34,714 nucleotides of DNA from Bartonella massiliensis (GCF_902150025.1 NZ_CABFVS010000019.1:1-34714), one strand, 5' to 3'; positions 19,945-27,333 are shown, counted from the first letter of the stretch. Program-made: numbers and translations. Notes: generated from the letters alone by a model not told the origin.

Positions 19945-20331
19945 TCATCCAGCCATTGAATTAGATTGAATGAAAATATCTTCATCATCCGCAGCAGTTT
20001 TCTTTTCTCGTGCTTCCAAAAGCTGTGCACGTTGCAGCTCTGTATTGACTTCATGGAGAGCAATTTCAGCATTTGTTTTTTGAAGCTGTAAATCACGAAT
20101 TGAATTGATTAGATTATCACGTCTTTGCCGTGCTGCACGTGCAAAAGCGGAATAAGCAAAATGGTGAACATCATTGTTTCCAGATTTGCGTTCTTCATGA
20201 GTAATCTGCGCTTCCAGTTCTAATACCATTCGTTCAAATTCAGTGATCATCATCTCAAGCTGTGCAATCTCACGGTGCTTCCCACGCACTTGAAACATCC
20301 TCAATCGCACCATATTTTCCCGTGGCTTCAT
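19945..20331 (-). CDS. fliJ: FliJ-like flagellar export protein (alphaproteobacterial type)
   Basis: A 128-residue, highly charged, almost entirely helical coiled-coil protein. It corresponds to the FliJ-like protein encoded beside ctrA and sciP in Rhizobiales; FliJ is a chaperone-escort and central stalk of the flagellar type III export ATPase. Recognisable family blocks are VRLRMFQV near the N-terminus, AQLEMMITEFERMVLELEAQI, and HFAYSAFARAARQRRDNL. The frame opens further upstream, but the ATG at 20331 is preceded by a fine AAGGAG eight bases away. No other flagellar gene is in the window. If the organism lacks flagella, the protein either has another role or is a survivor. The C-terminus is acidic and disordered. 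Confidence 0.78.
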   Translation of the reverse strand: MKPRENMVRLRMFQVRGKHREIAQLEMMITEFERMVLELEAQITHEERKSGNNDVHHFAYSAFARAARQRRDNLINSIRDLQLQKTNAEIALHEVNTELQRAQLLEAREKKTAADDEDIFIQSNSMAG

Positions 20332-20901
20332 ACTCACTACTCCTTGACTGTAGCAACTCAAAACACGCATTCACACCCAATACATAACATATCTTTTTAG
20401 CTGGATGTCTATCCGACAAAAACAATCTATTAACCTGAAACTATAATAACTTTGCCTTTTCCTAAAGCATCAGCACACACAACCTTCTTTAAAGAGCAAT
20501 AACTATTTTTTGTTTACCCCCCCCCACTATAAAATAAAGAGGTTTAAAGCTCGGTAAACAAACACTGAAATTGTAAAAAAGTAATTTACAATACCCTTTT
20601 ATAAAAATTTTTTTAGGTCAAAATTTATAAAAAAGTTCTTTATTTTTTATAATGTTAAAAAATATGCAATTTTTCTAAAATAATTTTGTATCCTCTTTCA
20701 AAAATAAAAATATTTTGTTAACCACTATCATGGATAGTAGGGATTTTAGTAGTGATTGTTACGCGTACTACTGGAATATTCATAAATGCTTTATTATAAG
20801 TGTTTGATTTCATAATCTTTTATAACAGTGTTTTTGCCCACTGTTTATAAAATAGAAATGCTCCTTTATGATTCGTGAGGGAGCGAAATGAGGGATCTAA
20901 A
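20332..20901. promoter_or_regulatory. Divergent regulatory region fliJ-like / ctrA
   Basis: This 570-bp region has no gene. It contains a C9 tract at 20517-20525 and a strongly AT-rich core. Two dyads sit 160-180 bp before ctrA: ACTATC-ATG-GATAGT at 20724-20738, and AGTAGT at 20748-20753 with ACTACT at 20767-20772 around a 13-base centre. A TTAAC half-site precedes the first dyad, reminiscent of half a CtrA box (TTAA-N7-TTAA), but the second half is not matched. GATTC at 20870-20874 fits the GANTC methylation site; in Caulobacter such a site controls the ctrA P1 promoter. Binding by CtrA, GcrA or SciP is plausible but unproven. Confidence 0.5.
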
Positions 20902-21603
20902 ATGCGCGTATTATTAATTGAAGATGATAGAGCGGTTACTAAAAGCATTGAGTTGATGCTAAAGTCAGCCAATTTTAATGTCTATATCACTGATCTAGGT
21001 GAAGAAGGTATCGATTTAGGAAAGCTTTATGATTATGATATCATTTTGCTTGATTTAAATCTTCCCGATATGTCAGGGTATGATGTCTTGCGGACTTTGA
21101 GATTAGCAAAAATAAAAACACCTGTTCTTATTCTTTCCGGTATGAATGCTATTGAAGACAAAGTCCGTGGTTTTGGCTTTGGAGCAGACGACTATATGAC
21201 GAAGCCTTTTCATAAGGATGAGCTCATTGCACGTATTCATGCCGTTGTTCGTCGTTCTAAAGGACACGCACAATCGGTTATTGTTACCGGTGATCTTATT
21301 GTTAATCTTGACGCAAAAACCGTCGAAGTTGCAGGACGCCCCGTTCATTTAACCGGTAAAGAATACCAAATGCTAGAGCTTCTCTCTTTACGCAAAGGCA
21401 CAACACTTACCAAGGAAATGTTTCTCAATCATCTCTATGGTGGAATGGATGAACCAGAGCTAAAAATTATCGATGTTTTTATCTGTAAATTGCGGAAAAA
21501 ATTGGAAGCAATCTCTTCTAATGCCAATTACATTGATACCGTTTGGGGACGTGGTTATGTATTGCGTGATCCAGTGGAAGAGAACGTACGAAAAACCGCT
21601 TAA
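20902..21603 (+). CDS. ctrA: Cell-cycle response regulator CtrA
   Basis: CtrA is the master cell-cycle transcription factor of alphaproteobacteria, activated through CckA and ChpT. The 233-residue product has a receiver domain (1-115) with acidic residues E7, D8 and D9, phosphoacceptor D51 in [17 protein letters not shown]79 and K101 (TKPFH). A winged-helix OmpR/PhoB-type DNA-binding domain follows (about 125-225), with [12 protein letters not shown] and RGYVL. The frame is open to a GTG at 20875, but the ATG at 20902 gives the normal N-terminus MRVLLIEDD and the family length. Upstream lie dyads and a GANTC site. A terminator follows, and the phosphotransferase chpT converges from the other side. 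Confidence 0.97.
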   Translation: MRVLLIEDDRAVTKSIELMLKSANFNVYITDLGEEGIDLGKLYDYDIILLDLNLPDMSGYDVLRTLRLAKIKTPVLILSGMNAIEDKVRGFGFGADDYMTKPFHKDELIARIHAVVRRSKGHAQSVIVTGDLIVNLDAKTVEVAGRPVHLTGKEYQMLELLSLRKGTTLTKEMFLNHLYGGMDEPELKIIDVFICKLRKKLEAISSNANYIDTVWGRGYVLRDPVEENVRKTA

Positions 21604-21623
21604 ACAGTGAAAATATACATTGT

Positions 21624-21655
21624 AAAATCTCGGGGTGTAGCGGGCCGAGATTTTT
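21624..21655 (+). terminator. Intrinsic terminator of ctrA
   Basis: AAAATCTCGG (21624-21633) pairs exactly with CCGAGATTTT (21645-21654) around an 11-base loop, and the second arm ends in a five-T run. It lies 20 bases after the ctrA stop. Because the A/T outer pairs mirror, it may also stop chpT transcripts from the other strand. Confidence 0.8.
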
Positions 21656-21827
21656 CCCCAAGCGTTTTTCTATCACCAATAAAAAAACTCGCACACAAAT
21701 AGTCTCATATAGAAAGCGCTTAAAGCTTAAAAAGTAACCACACCCTATTTAAAAATATAATCTTATCGCTCGTAAATTTGATCGAAGTTTCTTTCTCGCC
21801 AACACGGCTTAAGCACTTCTCTCTTAT

Positions 21828-22466
21828 TCAAAGTTTTTTTACACTTTCTAAAACAATACAACCATCTTTTTCATCAATATTTATTTTCATCTCTGTTATT
21901 TGGGAAAGTAACATTGTATAATAAAATTGGATGACATGTGCATCAATAAGCTCTTCTTGAACATCTCCATGATACAATGCAAGAAAATGGGGAGGAATAC
22001 GGAGAATTTTACCGAAAATTTCAAATCGAAATAAACGCTTATTTTCTTCTTGCACAATCATCACAACAATTTCACCGCTACGAGAAACCGTTGCATTTGC
22101 AATCAATAACAAATTAAGCAAAAGTTTAACTTCATCTTTTTGTAATAAAAAAGAGGAAGCCTGCCATTTTAAAGTTGCTTTTTCTTGTTGCATATATTGC
22201 CGAGCAACCTGCTCTGCGTCCCGTGTGTCTATTTGCCCTCCACTTGCACCAGAAAAACCAAAAGCCAATCGCGCAAATTGTAGACGTGCAGAAGCACTCG
22301 CAATAGACAAACGCACCAATTGCAAAGCATCTTCTTCAGCTCCTCCTTCATCATAAAGCTCCATTGCATTTTGAATAGCGCCCACAGGTGAAATCAAATC
22401 ATGGCAAATACGACTACAAAGCAAAGCTGCAAGATCCATAGGTTTCAAAGAAATAGCGAACGTCAT
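21828..22466 (-). CDS. chpT: Histidine phosphotransferase ChpT
   Basis: ChpT relays phosphate from the sensor kinase CckA to CtrA (and CpdR), linking membrane signals to the cell cycle. The 212-residue protein has the dimerisation and histidine-phosphotransfer helices, with H22 in LLCSRICHDLISPVGAIQNAMEL. A degenerate Bergerat-like domain follows (about 90-205) without clear ATP-binding boxes, as expected for this family. Its position, convergent with ctrA with a terminator between, supports the assignment. AGGAG lies 12 bases before the ATG, slightly far. The DUF/HPT family match is strong in the first 70 residues and weaker later, which is typical. Confidence 0.92.
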   Translation of the reverse strand: MTFAISLKPMDLAALLCSRICHDLISPVGAIQNAMELYDEGGAEEDALQLVRLSIASASARLQFARLAFGFSGASGGQIDTRDAEQVARQYMQQEKATLKWQASSFLLQKDEVKLLLNLLLIANATVSRSGEIVVMIVQEENKRLFRFEIFGKILRIPPHFLALYHGDVQEELIDAHVIQFYYTMLLSQITEMKINIDEKDGCIVLESVKKL

Positions 22467-22683
22467 AACGATTGAAAACTCCTAAATTCAAAAAAACAAA
22501 CTTTATTTTAAAGAAAAACTCTTAACATCTGATGCATAAGATAAAACATTAACAATCATGCTAAAAAAAATTTCAGAAATAAATTCAAGAATTTAAATAA
22601 CCTTACATCTTATTTTTTATTTGAATAGAATAAAAATCCTAATATTATCTCTTTGTTTGTCACTAATAAAAGGAGAAAACTCC

Positions 22684-23280
22684 ATGACTCTCTCTCTGCT
22701 AAAATACTGCTACAAAAATATTATATCTTTAATCTTCCTTTTATTCGTCAGCATAAACACTGCACATTCTCAACTAAAACCAGTAGAACCAAACGAGCCT
22801 CATTATTCACTCCAAGAAATTATTGATTCTGGTCATATTTTTTTTGGAAAAACAGCCAGCGGTCTAGCCGTTGCCATTCAAAATATTTTTTCACAATACG
22901 GTTATCCTAATGCCTATATTTTAGGAGAAGAAGCTTCTGGTGCCTTTTTTGCTGGATTAACCTATGGCGAAGGAAAGGTCTTTACCAAAAGCTATGGTCA
23001 GCATAAAGTTTTTTGGCAAGGTCCCTCAGTGGGATGGGATTTTGGTGGTCAAGGTTCCCGTCTTATGATCTTGGTTTACAATCTTAATAATATAAATAAT
23101 TTATGGGGACGCTATGGTGGTATTTCAGGTTCGGCCTATTTAATTGCAGGTGTTGGTTTTCATGTCCTCAAATACCATGATACCTTGTTAATCCCTATAC
23201 GGACGGGAATTGGTGCACGTCTTGGTATCAATATAGGATATTTAAAATTAACACCGAAACCGACATGGAATCCGTTTTAA
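22684..23280 (+). CDS. eipA: EipA-like periplasmic protein (DUF1134)
   Basis: DUF1134 proteins include EipA of Brucella abortus, a small periplasmic beta-barrel protein needed for envelope integrity and virulence. The 198-residue product starts with a signal peptide (hydrophobic IISLIFLLFVSIN, probable cleavage after TAHS). The glycine-rich family core then follows: SGLAVAIQNIFSQYG and EEASGAFFAGLTYGEGKVF. The block around GPSVGWDFGGQGSRLMILVYN and the end GTGIGARLGINIGYLKLTP-like segment are also typical. An upstream frame from TTG 22621 exists, but the ATG at 22684 has AAGGAG eight bases away and starts the signal peptide. Two small genes follow closely (27 bp to the next ATG) and may share its transcript. 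Confidence 0.9.
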   Translation: MTLSLLKYCYKNIISLIFLLFVSINTAHSQLKPVEPNEPHYSLQEIIDSGHIFFGKTASGLAVAIQNIFSQYGYPNAYILGEEASGAFFAGLTYGEGKVFTKSYGQHKVFWQGPSVGWDFGGQGSRLMILVYNLNNINNLWGRYGGISGSAYLIAGVGFHVLKYHDTLLIPIRTGIGARLGINIGYLKLTPKPTWNPF

Positions 23281-23307
23281 ACGTATTCTGACTTGAAAAG
23301 GGGTATC

Positions 23308-23688
23308 ATGCTTATTCAATCATTTCTTTTTTTTATTCTTGGCGTTGCTTCCGTTTCTTGGTTACTGATGCTTTTATCCCCTCTTATTTGGCGTAAAGCC
23401 GTTCATTTTGCGCATAAAGATATTTGTGCGCAAATTCCATTATCACGCGCGGAAATAGAAGCAAACCATGATTTTCTTCGTGCTCAACATGCTGTAGAAT
23501 TAGCAAAAAATCAACAAAAGTACGAATCTTTGCAAAAAAAATACGCCCAACAGAAAATACAACTAAACCAAGTAACAAATCAGTTTTATCGTCTATACCT
23601 TCCCACACAAGGCATTCCGACCAAAGAATGCCATAGCCATCAAACAAAAGATCACCGCAACAAATATCTTCAAGGAAAAGCAAAATGA
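23308..23688 (+). CDS. Membrane-anchored coiled-coil protein, unknown function
   Basis: A 126-residue protein of a type I recall from many Rhizobiales as a conserved hypothetical. One N-terminal membrane helix (about 4-27) is followed by a short amphipathic stretch. Then comes the motif PLSRAEIEANHDFLRAQHAVE, which in relatives reads like P-x-S-x-x-EI-x-A-x-x-D-x-LRA-x-x-A. A charged coiled coil (about 70-100) and a polar tail end the protein. The ATG at 23308 has AAAAGGGG upstream, better than the TTG at 23293. The end overlaps the next gene by ATGA. Function is unknown; the topology suggests a cytoplasmic coiled coil tethered to the inner membrane. It may be the N-terminal half of a protein that is longer elsewhere. 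Confidence 0.7.
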   Translation: MLIQSFLFFILGVASVSWLLMLLSPLIWRKAVHFAHKDICAQIPLSRAEIEANHDFLRAQHAVELAKNQQKYESLQKKYAQQKIQLNQVTNQFYRLYLPTQGIPTKECHSHQTKDHRNKYLQGKAK

Positions 23689-23948
23689 TGCATGAAAAAA
23701 TCACACACTATCAGCAACGTTTACAAAAAATCCAAACGCATGAATCCGGCAACACTGCAAACCAGCAAATGCTAGAAGAACTGCGTGAAGAAACAAAAGA
23801 ACTGGCAGCAACACTAGCCGCTCAAATAGCGCTCCAAGAGGGGAATACATCCCCAATCAATACACTGATTCAAAAATCTAAAAGCAAACATGACCTAGCA
23901 TCACGCATTCGCAAAAAAATAAATTTTCTCTCTAAAAGCCCCCTTTAA
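23685..23948 (+). CDS. Small coiled-coil protein overlapping the previous gene
   Basis: An 87-residue helical protein that starts inside the stop of the previous gene (ATGA overlap), suggesting translational coupling. A heptad-rich segment, MLEELREETKELAATLAAQIA, is followed by the turn EGNTSPINTLI and a basic end with ASRIRKKI. These three elements resemble the C-terminal part of the single longer Rhizobiales protein whose N-terminal part resembles the preceding gene, where I recall a segment like EG-x-x-SPI and SLADRI. A split of one ancestral gene is therefore likely. No signal peptide or membrane helix. Function unknown. Confidence 0.6.
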   Translation: MMHEKITHYQQRLQKIQTHESGNTANQQMLEELREETKELAATLAAQIALQEGNTSPINTLIQKSKSKHDLASRIRKKINFLSKSPL

Positions 23949-24267
23949 TGAATTATCTTTTAAAACACCTTAAATGAAGAGTAAAGTCAACAAAAGCTCA
24001 TTGTGACTTTCATAACTCAAATAATTTTTATTAAGCGTGACTTTCTCGCCAAGCGAAAGAACAAAGTTTTTCAACCCAGAGCATTTTATAAAAAATTCAT
24101 CTTTTCGTCTAGAAATTCCATTTTACAAGCATGTCACAATTCTAAAGGATAGTGTTTTATGGGGCTTAGAAGAAAAAATCCTTAAAAATGTTTCTCATAC
24201 GCCCTAATAAAAAAACATCTTCTAAGATGGACCTAAAGCTATAGGTTAAAAAAATAAAAGCACGCTC
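23949..24267. other. Convergent intergenic spacer
   Basis: No gene is present in these 319 bp. Just at the end of the aminotransferase gene an exact 12-bp inverted repeat, AAAAAATAAAAG (24249-24260) with its complement at 24282-24293, surrounds CTCTCAAGAG. On the minus strand the unit is followed by a T-rich run and may terminate that operon. Confidence 0.4.
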
Positions 24268-25383
24268 TCAAGAGTAAAAATCTTTTATTTTTTGGACAAT
24301 CATATCCTGATCGGTTTGCGTCAAATAAGGATGCATCGGCAAACTTAACACACAATCCCCTAAAGACTCTGAAACAGAAAGGGTATCTTTTACATAAGGA
24401 AAGTGTTTATAAGCTGGCTGTTGATGTAAAGGCGTTTTATAATAAATCATTGTAGGGATAGAATTTTTTTGTAAAAAATCTTTTAATTTATCACGTTCTT
24501 TGACCTTAATCGTATATTGTGCATAAGCAGAACGAATATTTTCTCCTATTTCTGGAACTGTAACAATATCTCTTAAACGATTGGAATAGCGTTGCGCAAT
24601 TTCTACACGCTTTTCCATTTCATCTTCAAAAATCACAAACTTTTCGAGCAAAATTGCAGCTTGAATACTATCAAGACGCGAATTCATACCAATCCGTACA
24701 TTGTCATATTGTGTTGCACCTTTACCATGAAACAAAATAGAGCGTAAAAGTTCTGCCAAATCATCATCATTGGTCATCATAGCGCCTCCATCGCCATAAC
24801 ACCCTAACGGTTTTGCAGGATAAAAACTTGTGGCCGCCACGTCACCAAAAGCACCGCACATAGTATTACCGCTTCTTCCTCCCATAGATTGAGCAGCATC
24901 TTCAATGACAAAAAGATTTTCCTTTGCAGCTACTTGAGCAATGTGCACATAGTCAGCCGCAAGACCAAATAAATCAACAGTAATAATAGCCTTTGGCTTT
25001 AGGCGTCCCTCTTTTTTAATCATTTCGATAGCGTGAGAAAGTTTTTCAACATCAATATTGAATGTATCAGGCAAAACATCCACAAAAACAGGCTCAGCCC
25101 CTACCAAAGCAACCACTTCAGCCGTTGCAGAAAACGTAAAACTCGGACAAAATACAGCATCTCCTGGACCAATATTTTTAGCCATAAGAGGCATCTTCAA
25201 GGCATCTGTTCCATTAGCACATGCAATCACATGTTTAACGCCAAGATACTCTGCCAATTTCTCTTCAAATTCGGTTACTTTTGGCCCCAAAATATACTTA
25301 CCACTAGCGACCACATGTGCAATTGCAGAATTAATTTTATCTTCAATACGCGCACGCTGCGCCCCAAGGTCGATGAATTGCAT
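24268..25383 (-). CDS. DegT/DnrJ/EryC1 sugar aminotransferase, probably GnnB-like
   Basis: A PLP-dependent sugar aminotransferase of 371 residues. Seen: the PLP-binding Lys K191 in ATSFYPAKPLGCYGDGGAM, the D162/Q165 pair in VIEDAAQSMGG, and the N-terminal FIDLGAQ and ANGTDAL motifs. The ATG at 25383 follows GGAG at a five-base distance, so it is preferred to the ATG at 25404. The gene upstream on the same strand encodes an NAD-dependent dehydrogenase 49 bp away, so the pair can oxidise a sugar hydroxyl and then aminate the ketone. That is the GnnA/GnnB chemistry giving UDP-GlcNAc3N. Bartonella lipid A is known to contain 2,3-diaminoglucose, which supports this, but WlbE-like or other amino-sugar routes are possible. 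Confidence 0.85.
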   Translation of the reverse strand: MQFIDLGAQRARIEDKINSAIAHVVASGKYILGPKVTEFEEKLAEYLGVKHVIACANGTDALKMPLMAKNIGPGDAVFCPSFTFSATAEVVALVGAEPVFVDVLPDTFNIDVEKLSHAIEMIKKEGRLKPKAIITVDLFGLAADYVHIAQVAAKENLFVIEDAAQSMGGRSGNTMCGAFGDVAATSFYPAKPLGCYGDGGAMMTNDDDLAELLRSILFHGKGATQYDNVRIGMNSRLDSIQAAILLEKFVIFEDEMEKRVEIAQRYSNRLRDIVTVPEIGENIRSAYAQYTIKVKERDKLKDFLQKNSIPTMIYYKTPLHQQPAYKHFPYVKDTLSVSESLGDCVLSLPMHPYLTQTDQDMIVQKIKDFYS

Positions 25384-25432
25384 ATTAACTCCATTGATCA
25401 TCACAAGAATGTAAAAGCGCTACCTATCTCTT

Positions 25433-26389
25433 TTATCGATCATAATTGACATGAGCAGCTGTTAAAATTCGTAAAACCGCAATAGCATCATCACCATTTG
25501 TACGCGGTAATTGACGTGTTTTAATACAATGAAGAAAATGCTGCAATTCACAAGTAAGCGGCAAATCTTCACAAACATCAATGTAACTCAGATCATCCAT
25601 GCTAAAAGCCCACTCTTGATTCTCTTTCCAAACGGCAAAATGATGCATTGCCAATTTACGACTCCACGGTTCCATATCATCAAAAATGAGCATAGCTTTT
25701 GTCCCGACAACGATTAAACGCCTTTCGCGATAAGGACTCAAGCGTGAAGTAAAAAGATGGCTACGTATACCATTGGGAAAAATCATATGAACATGAGAAA
25801 AATCAGAAATGTGATCAATGACAGCAGCTCCCTCACCGCGAATTTCGGAAGGTTCACATCCTGTCAATGCCAAAATCATTGAGAGATCATGAGGAGCAAG
25901 ATCCCATAAAGCATCACTGTGTGTATGAAATTTTCCAAAGCCTAATCGATGAGAATAAATATATTGTACTTCTCCCAATTCTCCATTTTTCACCAATTCA
26001 CACATTTTTTCAAAAGCTGGATGAAACCGTAAAATATGACCCACCATTAAAATCCGTTCATATTGGCGAGCAACTTGCACTTGCTGTTCAGCATCCGCAA
26101 CATTCAAGGCTATTGGTTTTTCCACAAAAACATCTTTACCATTTTTAACAGCACGCAACACATTTTGTGTATGAAATTGTGGAGGCAGCGCTAATACTAG
26201 CGCATCAATATTTTTATGAGCAAAAAGATCATCTGGTGGAAGAGCCTCTACACCATATATCGCTGCAAAACTGGCAGCACGATCAGCATCAATATCAGAA
26301 ATTGCTGCTAAAGCCCCAAGAGAGTGGAGTGTCCGTATATGATTTCCACCCCAATGACCGCATCCTAAAACCGCTACACGTGGCACCAT
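25433..26389 (-). CDS. Gfo/Idh/MocA oxidoreductase, probably GnnA-like UDP-sugar dehydrogenase
   Basis: A 318-residue NAD(P)-dependent dehydrogenase of the Gfo/Idh/MocA family. The Rossmann motif is VLGCGHWGGNH (G9, G11, G14). The second hallmark is EKPIAL, with K91 near the active site. The third is WDLAPHDLSM with D164 and H168, typical of UDP-sugar 3-dehydrogenases of the WlbA/GnnA type. The substrate-binding beta-sheet domain covers about 125-300. It is the first gene of a two-gene minus-strand operon with the aminotransferase. Together they would convert UDP-GlcNAc to the 3-amino derivative used for amide-linked lipid A. The family is certain; the substrate is inferred from gene pairing and known lipid A chemistry of the genus. 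Confidence 0.85.
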   Translation of the reverse strand: MVPRVAVLGCGHWGGNHIRTLHSLGALAAISDIDADRAASFAAIYGVEALPPDDLFAHKNIDALVLALPPQFHTQNVLRAVKNGKDVFVEKPIALNVADAEQQVQVARQYERILMVGHILRFHPAFEKMCELVKNGELGEVQYIYSHRLGFGKFHTHSDALWDLAPHDLSMILALTGCEPSEIRGEGAAVIDHISDFSHVHMIFPNGIRSHLFTSRLSPYRERRLIVVGTKAMLIFDDMEPWSRKLAMHHFAVWKENQEWAFSMDDLSYIDVCEDLPLTCELQHFLHCIKTRQLPRTNGDDAIAVLRILTAAHVNYDR

Positions 26390-26558
26390 TTTTATGCCTT
26401 ACCTTACCTCATCAATAAAAATTATATTTTCCTATTACTCCATATCGAGGATAAAATAGAATGACAAGCAAAAAGCTTAAAAACGATGCTTGACATCTTA
26501 CTATTCTACCCCTTATATCCCCAGAAGATGTGATTATTTGCAGTAATTTTTTTGTTTT

Positions 26559-26635
26559 GGCGGAGTAGCTCAGTAGGTTAGAGCAGAGGAATCATAATCC
26601 TTGTGTCGGGGGTTCAAATCCCTCCTCCGCTACCA
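26559..26635 (+). tRNA. tRNA-Met (CAU), elongator type
   Basis: A 77-base cloverleaf with encoded CCA. The acceptor GGCGGAG pairs with CTCCGCT (G1-U72 wobble), the D stem is GCTC/GAGC, and the anticodon stem GAGGA/TCCTT encloses the loop ATCATAA with anticodon CAT. The T arm has GGTTCAAAT. The sequence closely resembles alphaproteobacterial elongator tRNA-Met; a lysidine-modified tRNA-Ile2 would also read CAU but differs in its stems. A T-rich tract follows. Repeats and prophage genes begin right after its 3' end, so it may be the attachment site. Confidence 0.95.
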
Positions 26636-27054
26636 TTTTTCTTTATTGTTGTATGTAGCTTGCCAGCGGATTTTGTATGTAGCTTGCCAGCAGGTTTTGT
26701 ATATTTTGCCACCAGGTTTTGTACCAATTTATTTTGTTTCACATGATTTTTAAGGGGTTCTCAAAGGGTCTTCAAAGACCTTTCAAAGATTGTAGCTTGC
26801 CAGCAGGTTTTGTATATTTTGCCACCAGGTTTTGTACCAATTTATTTTCTTTAAAATGATTTTTAAGGGGTTCTCAAAGGGTCTTCAAAGACCTTTCAAA
26901 GATCATTTTAAGCCTCTTTAATGAGTCTTTATTTTTCTTCTCTTAAAGGTCGCAATTTCTGATGATCAGTCATGAGCAAGAATCGCATTAAAAGAATCGT
27001 ATTATTTGAGAAGAAGCATGCATAAAATGGTACCTTTTCTTTAGCATAAACTGC
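26636..27054. other. tRNA-prophage junction without genes
   Basis: No gene is found between the tRNA and the hairpin array. The region is dominated by the tandem repeats at 26654-26903. A second, smaller tandem pair, AAGAATCGCATTA (26978-26990) and AAGAATCGTATTA (26992-27004), differs by one base. No exact copy of the tRNA 3' end is seen elsewhere in the window, so the other att site must be outside. Confidence 0.5.
26654..26903. repeat. Tandem 113-bp repeat (two copies) with nested 24-bp units
   Basis: Two copies of a 113-bp unit lie head to tail (26678-26790 and 26791-26903), differing at only a few bases near TTTCACATG versus TTTAAAATG. Each begins with a 24-bp module starting TGTAGCTTGCCAGCAGG and continues with a related 22-bp module containing TTGCCACCAGG. 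An extra 24-bp module (26654-26677) precedes copy one, so the GCCASCRG-TTTTGTA core occurs five times. Each unit ends in a short hairpin, GGTCTT-CA-AAGACC. The array starts 19 bases after the tRNA. Confidence 0.9.
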
Positions 27055-27113
27055 GTGACAGCTTTTCAGTTTTCTGAGGCATTATTAAAAAACAAAAGAA
27101 GCTTGGAAGAATT

Positions 27114-27310
27114 CGGTCATGTTGACCGTATTGCACTTCTATATGCAATTGCGCAATGTTTGCACTATTACTTGTTTGAGGAATTGGGTAAACATTACCC
27201 TATTGCTGGCCTCATGCAATTGGATCAACTTGATCCTATTGCTCCTTTAAGGTATAGGGACAACTTGTCCCAATTGCTCTCTCCCACCCAAAGTGCAAAC
27301 CTTGCACTTT
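27114..27310 (+). repeat. Array of six short hairpins at about 36-bp spacing, stems covarying
   Basis: Six 15-base hairpins follow each other: CGGTCA-TGT-TGACCG (27114), GCGCAA-TGT-TTGCAC (27151, one mismatch), GGGTAA-ACA-TTACCC (27186), GGATCA-ACT-TGATCC (27222), GGGACA-ACT-TGTCCC (27257) and GTGCAA-ACC-TTGCAC (27293, extended by three A-T pairs). All have 6-bp stems, 3-base loops and an A-T closing pair, while the other stem positions change on both sides. The base after each stem starts a TATTGC-like word (27129, 27166, 27201, 27237, 27272, then TTTAAT at 27308). The steps are 37, 35, 36, 35 and 36 bp. Several units are also bracketed by GCAAT and ATTGC, which can extend the stem across a T-T mismatch. 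An 85-codon frame covers it, but the steps break codon phase and it lacks a ribosome binding site. Strand is inferred from the terminator after it. Confidence 0.8.
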
Positions 27311-27333
27311 AATCTCAAGAAACATCACTACCG

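Noticed and set aside
20875..20901. Longer CtrA from GTG 20875
   Set aside because: CtrA has a well conserved start at MRVLLIED; the extension is leader sequence and includes a GANTC site.
26654..26903. CRISPR array
   Set aside because: The 113-bp units are repeated as a whole; there are no unique spacers between short identical repeats and no cas genes in the window.
27114..27310. TIGR-Tas guide array
   Set aside because: The 36-nt step is similar, but no Nop-domain Tas gene is visible, edge and loop repeats are not clearly conserved, and the two arms of each unit pair with each other. Kept only as a comparison.
27055..27312. 85-codon reading frame as a gene
   Set aside because: GTG start without a ribosome binding site; the DNA is better explained by the periodic hairpins, whose spacing breaks the codon phase.
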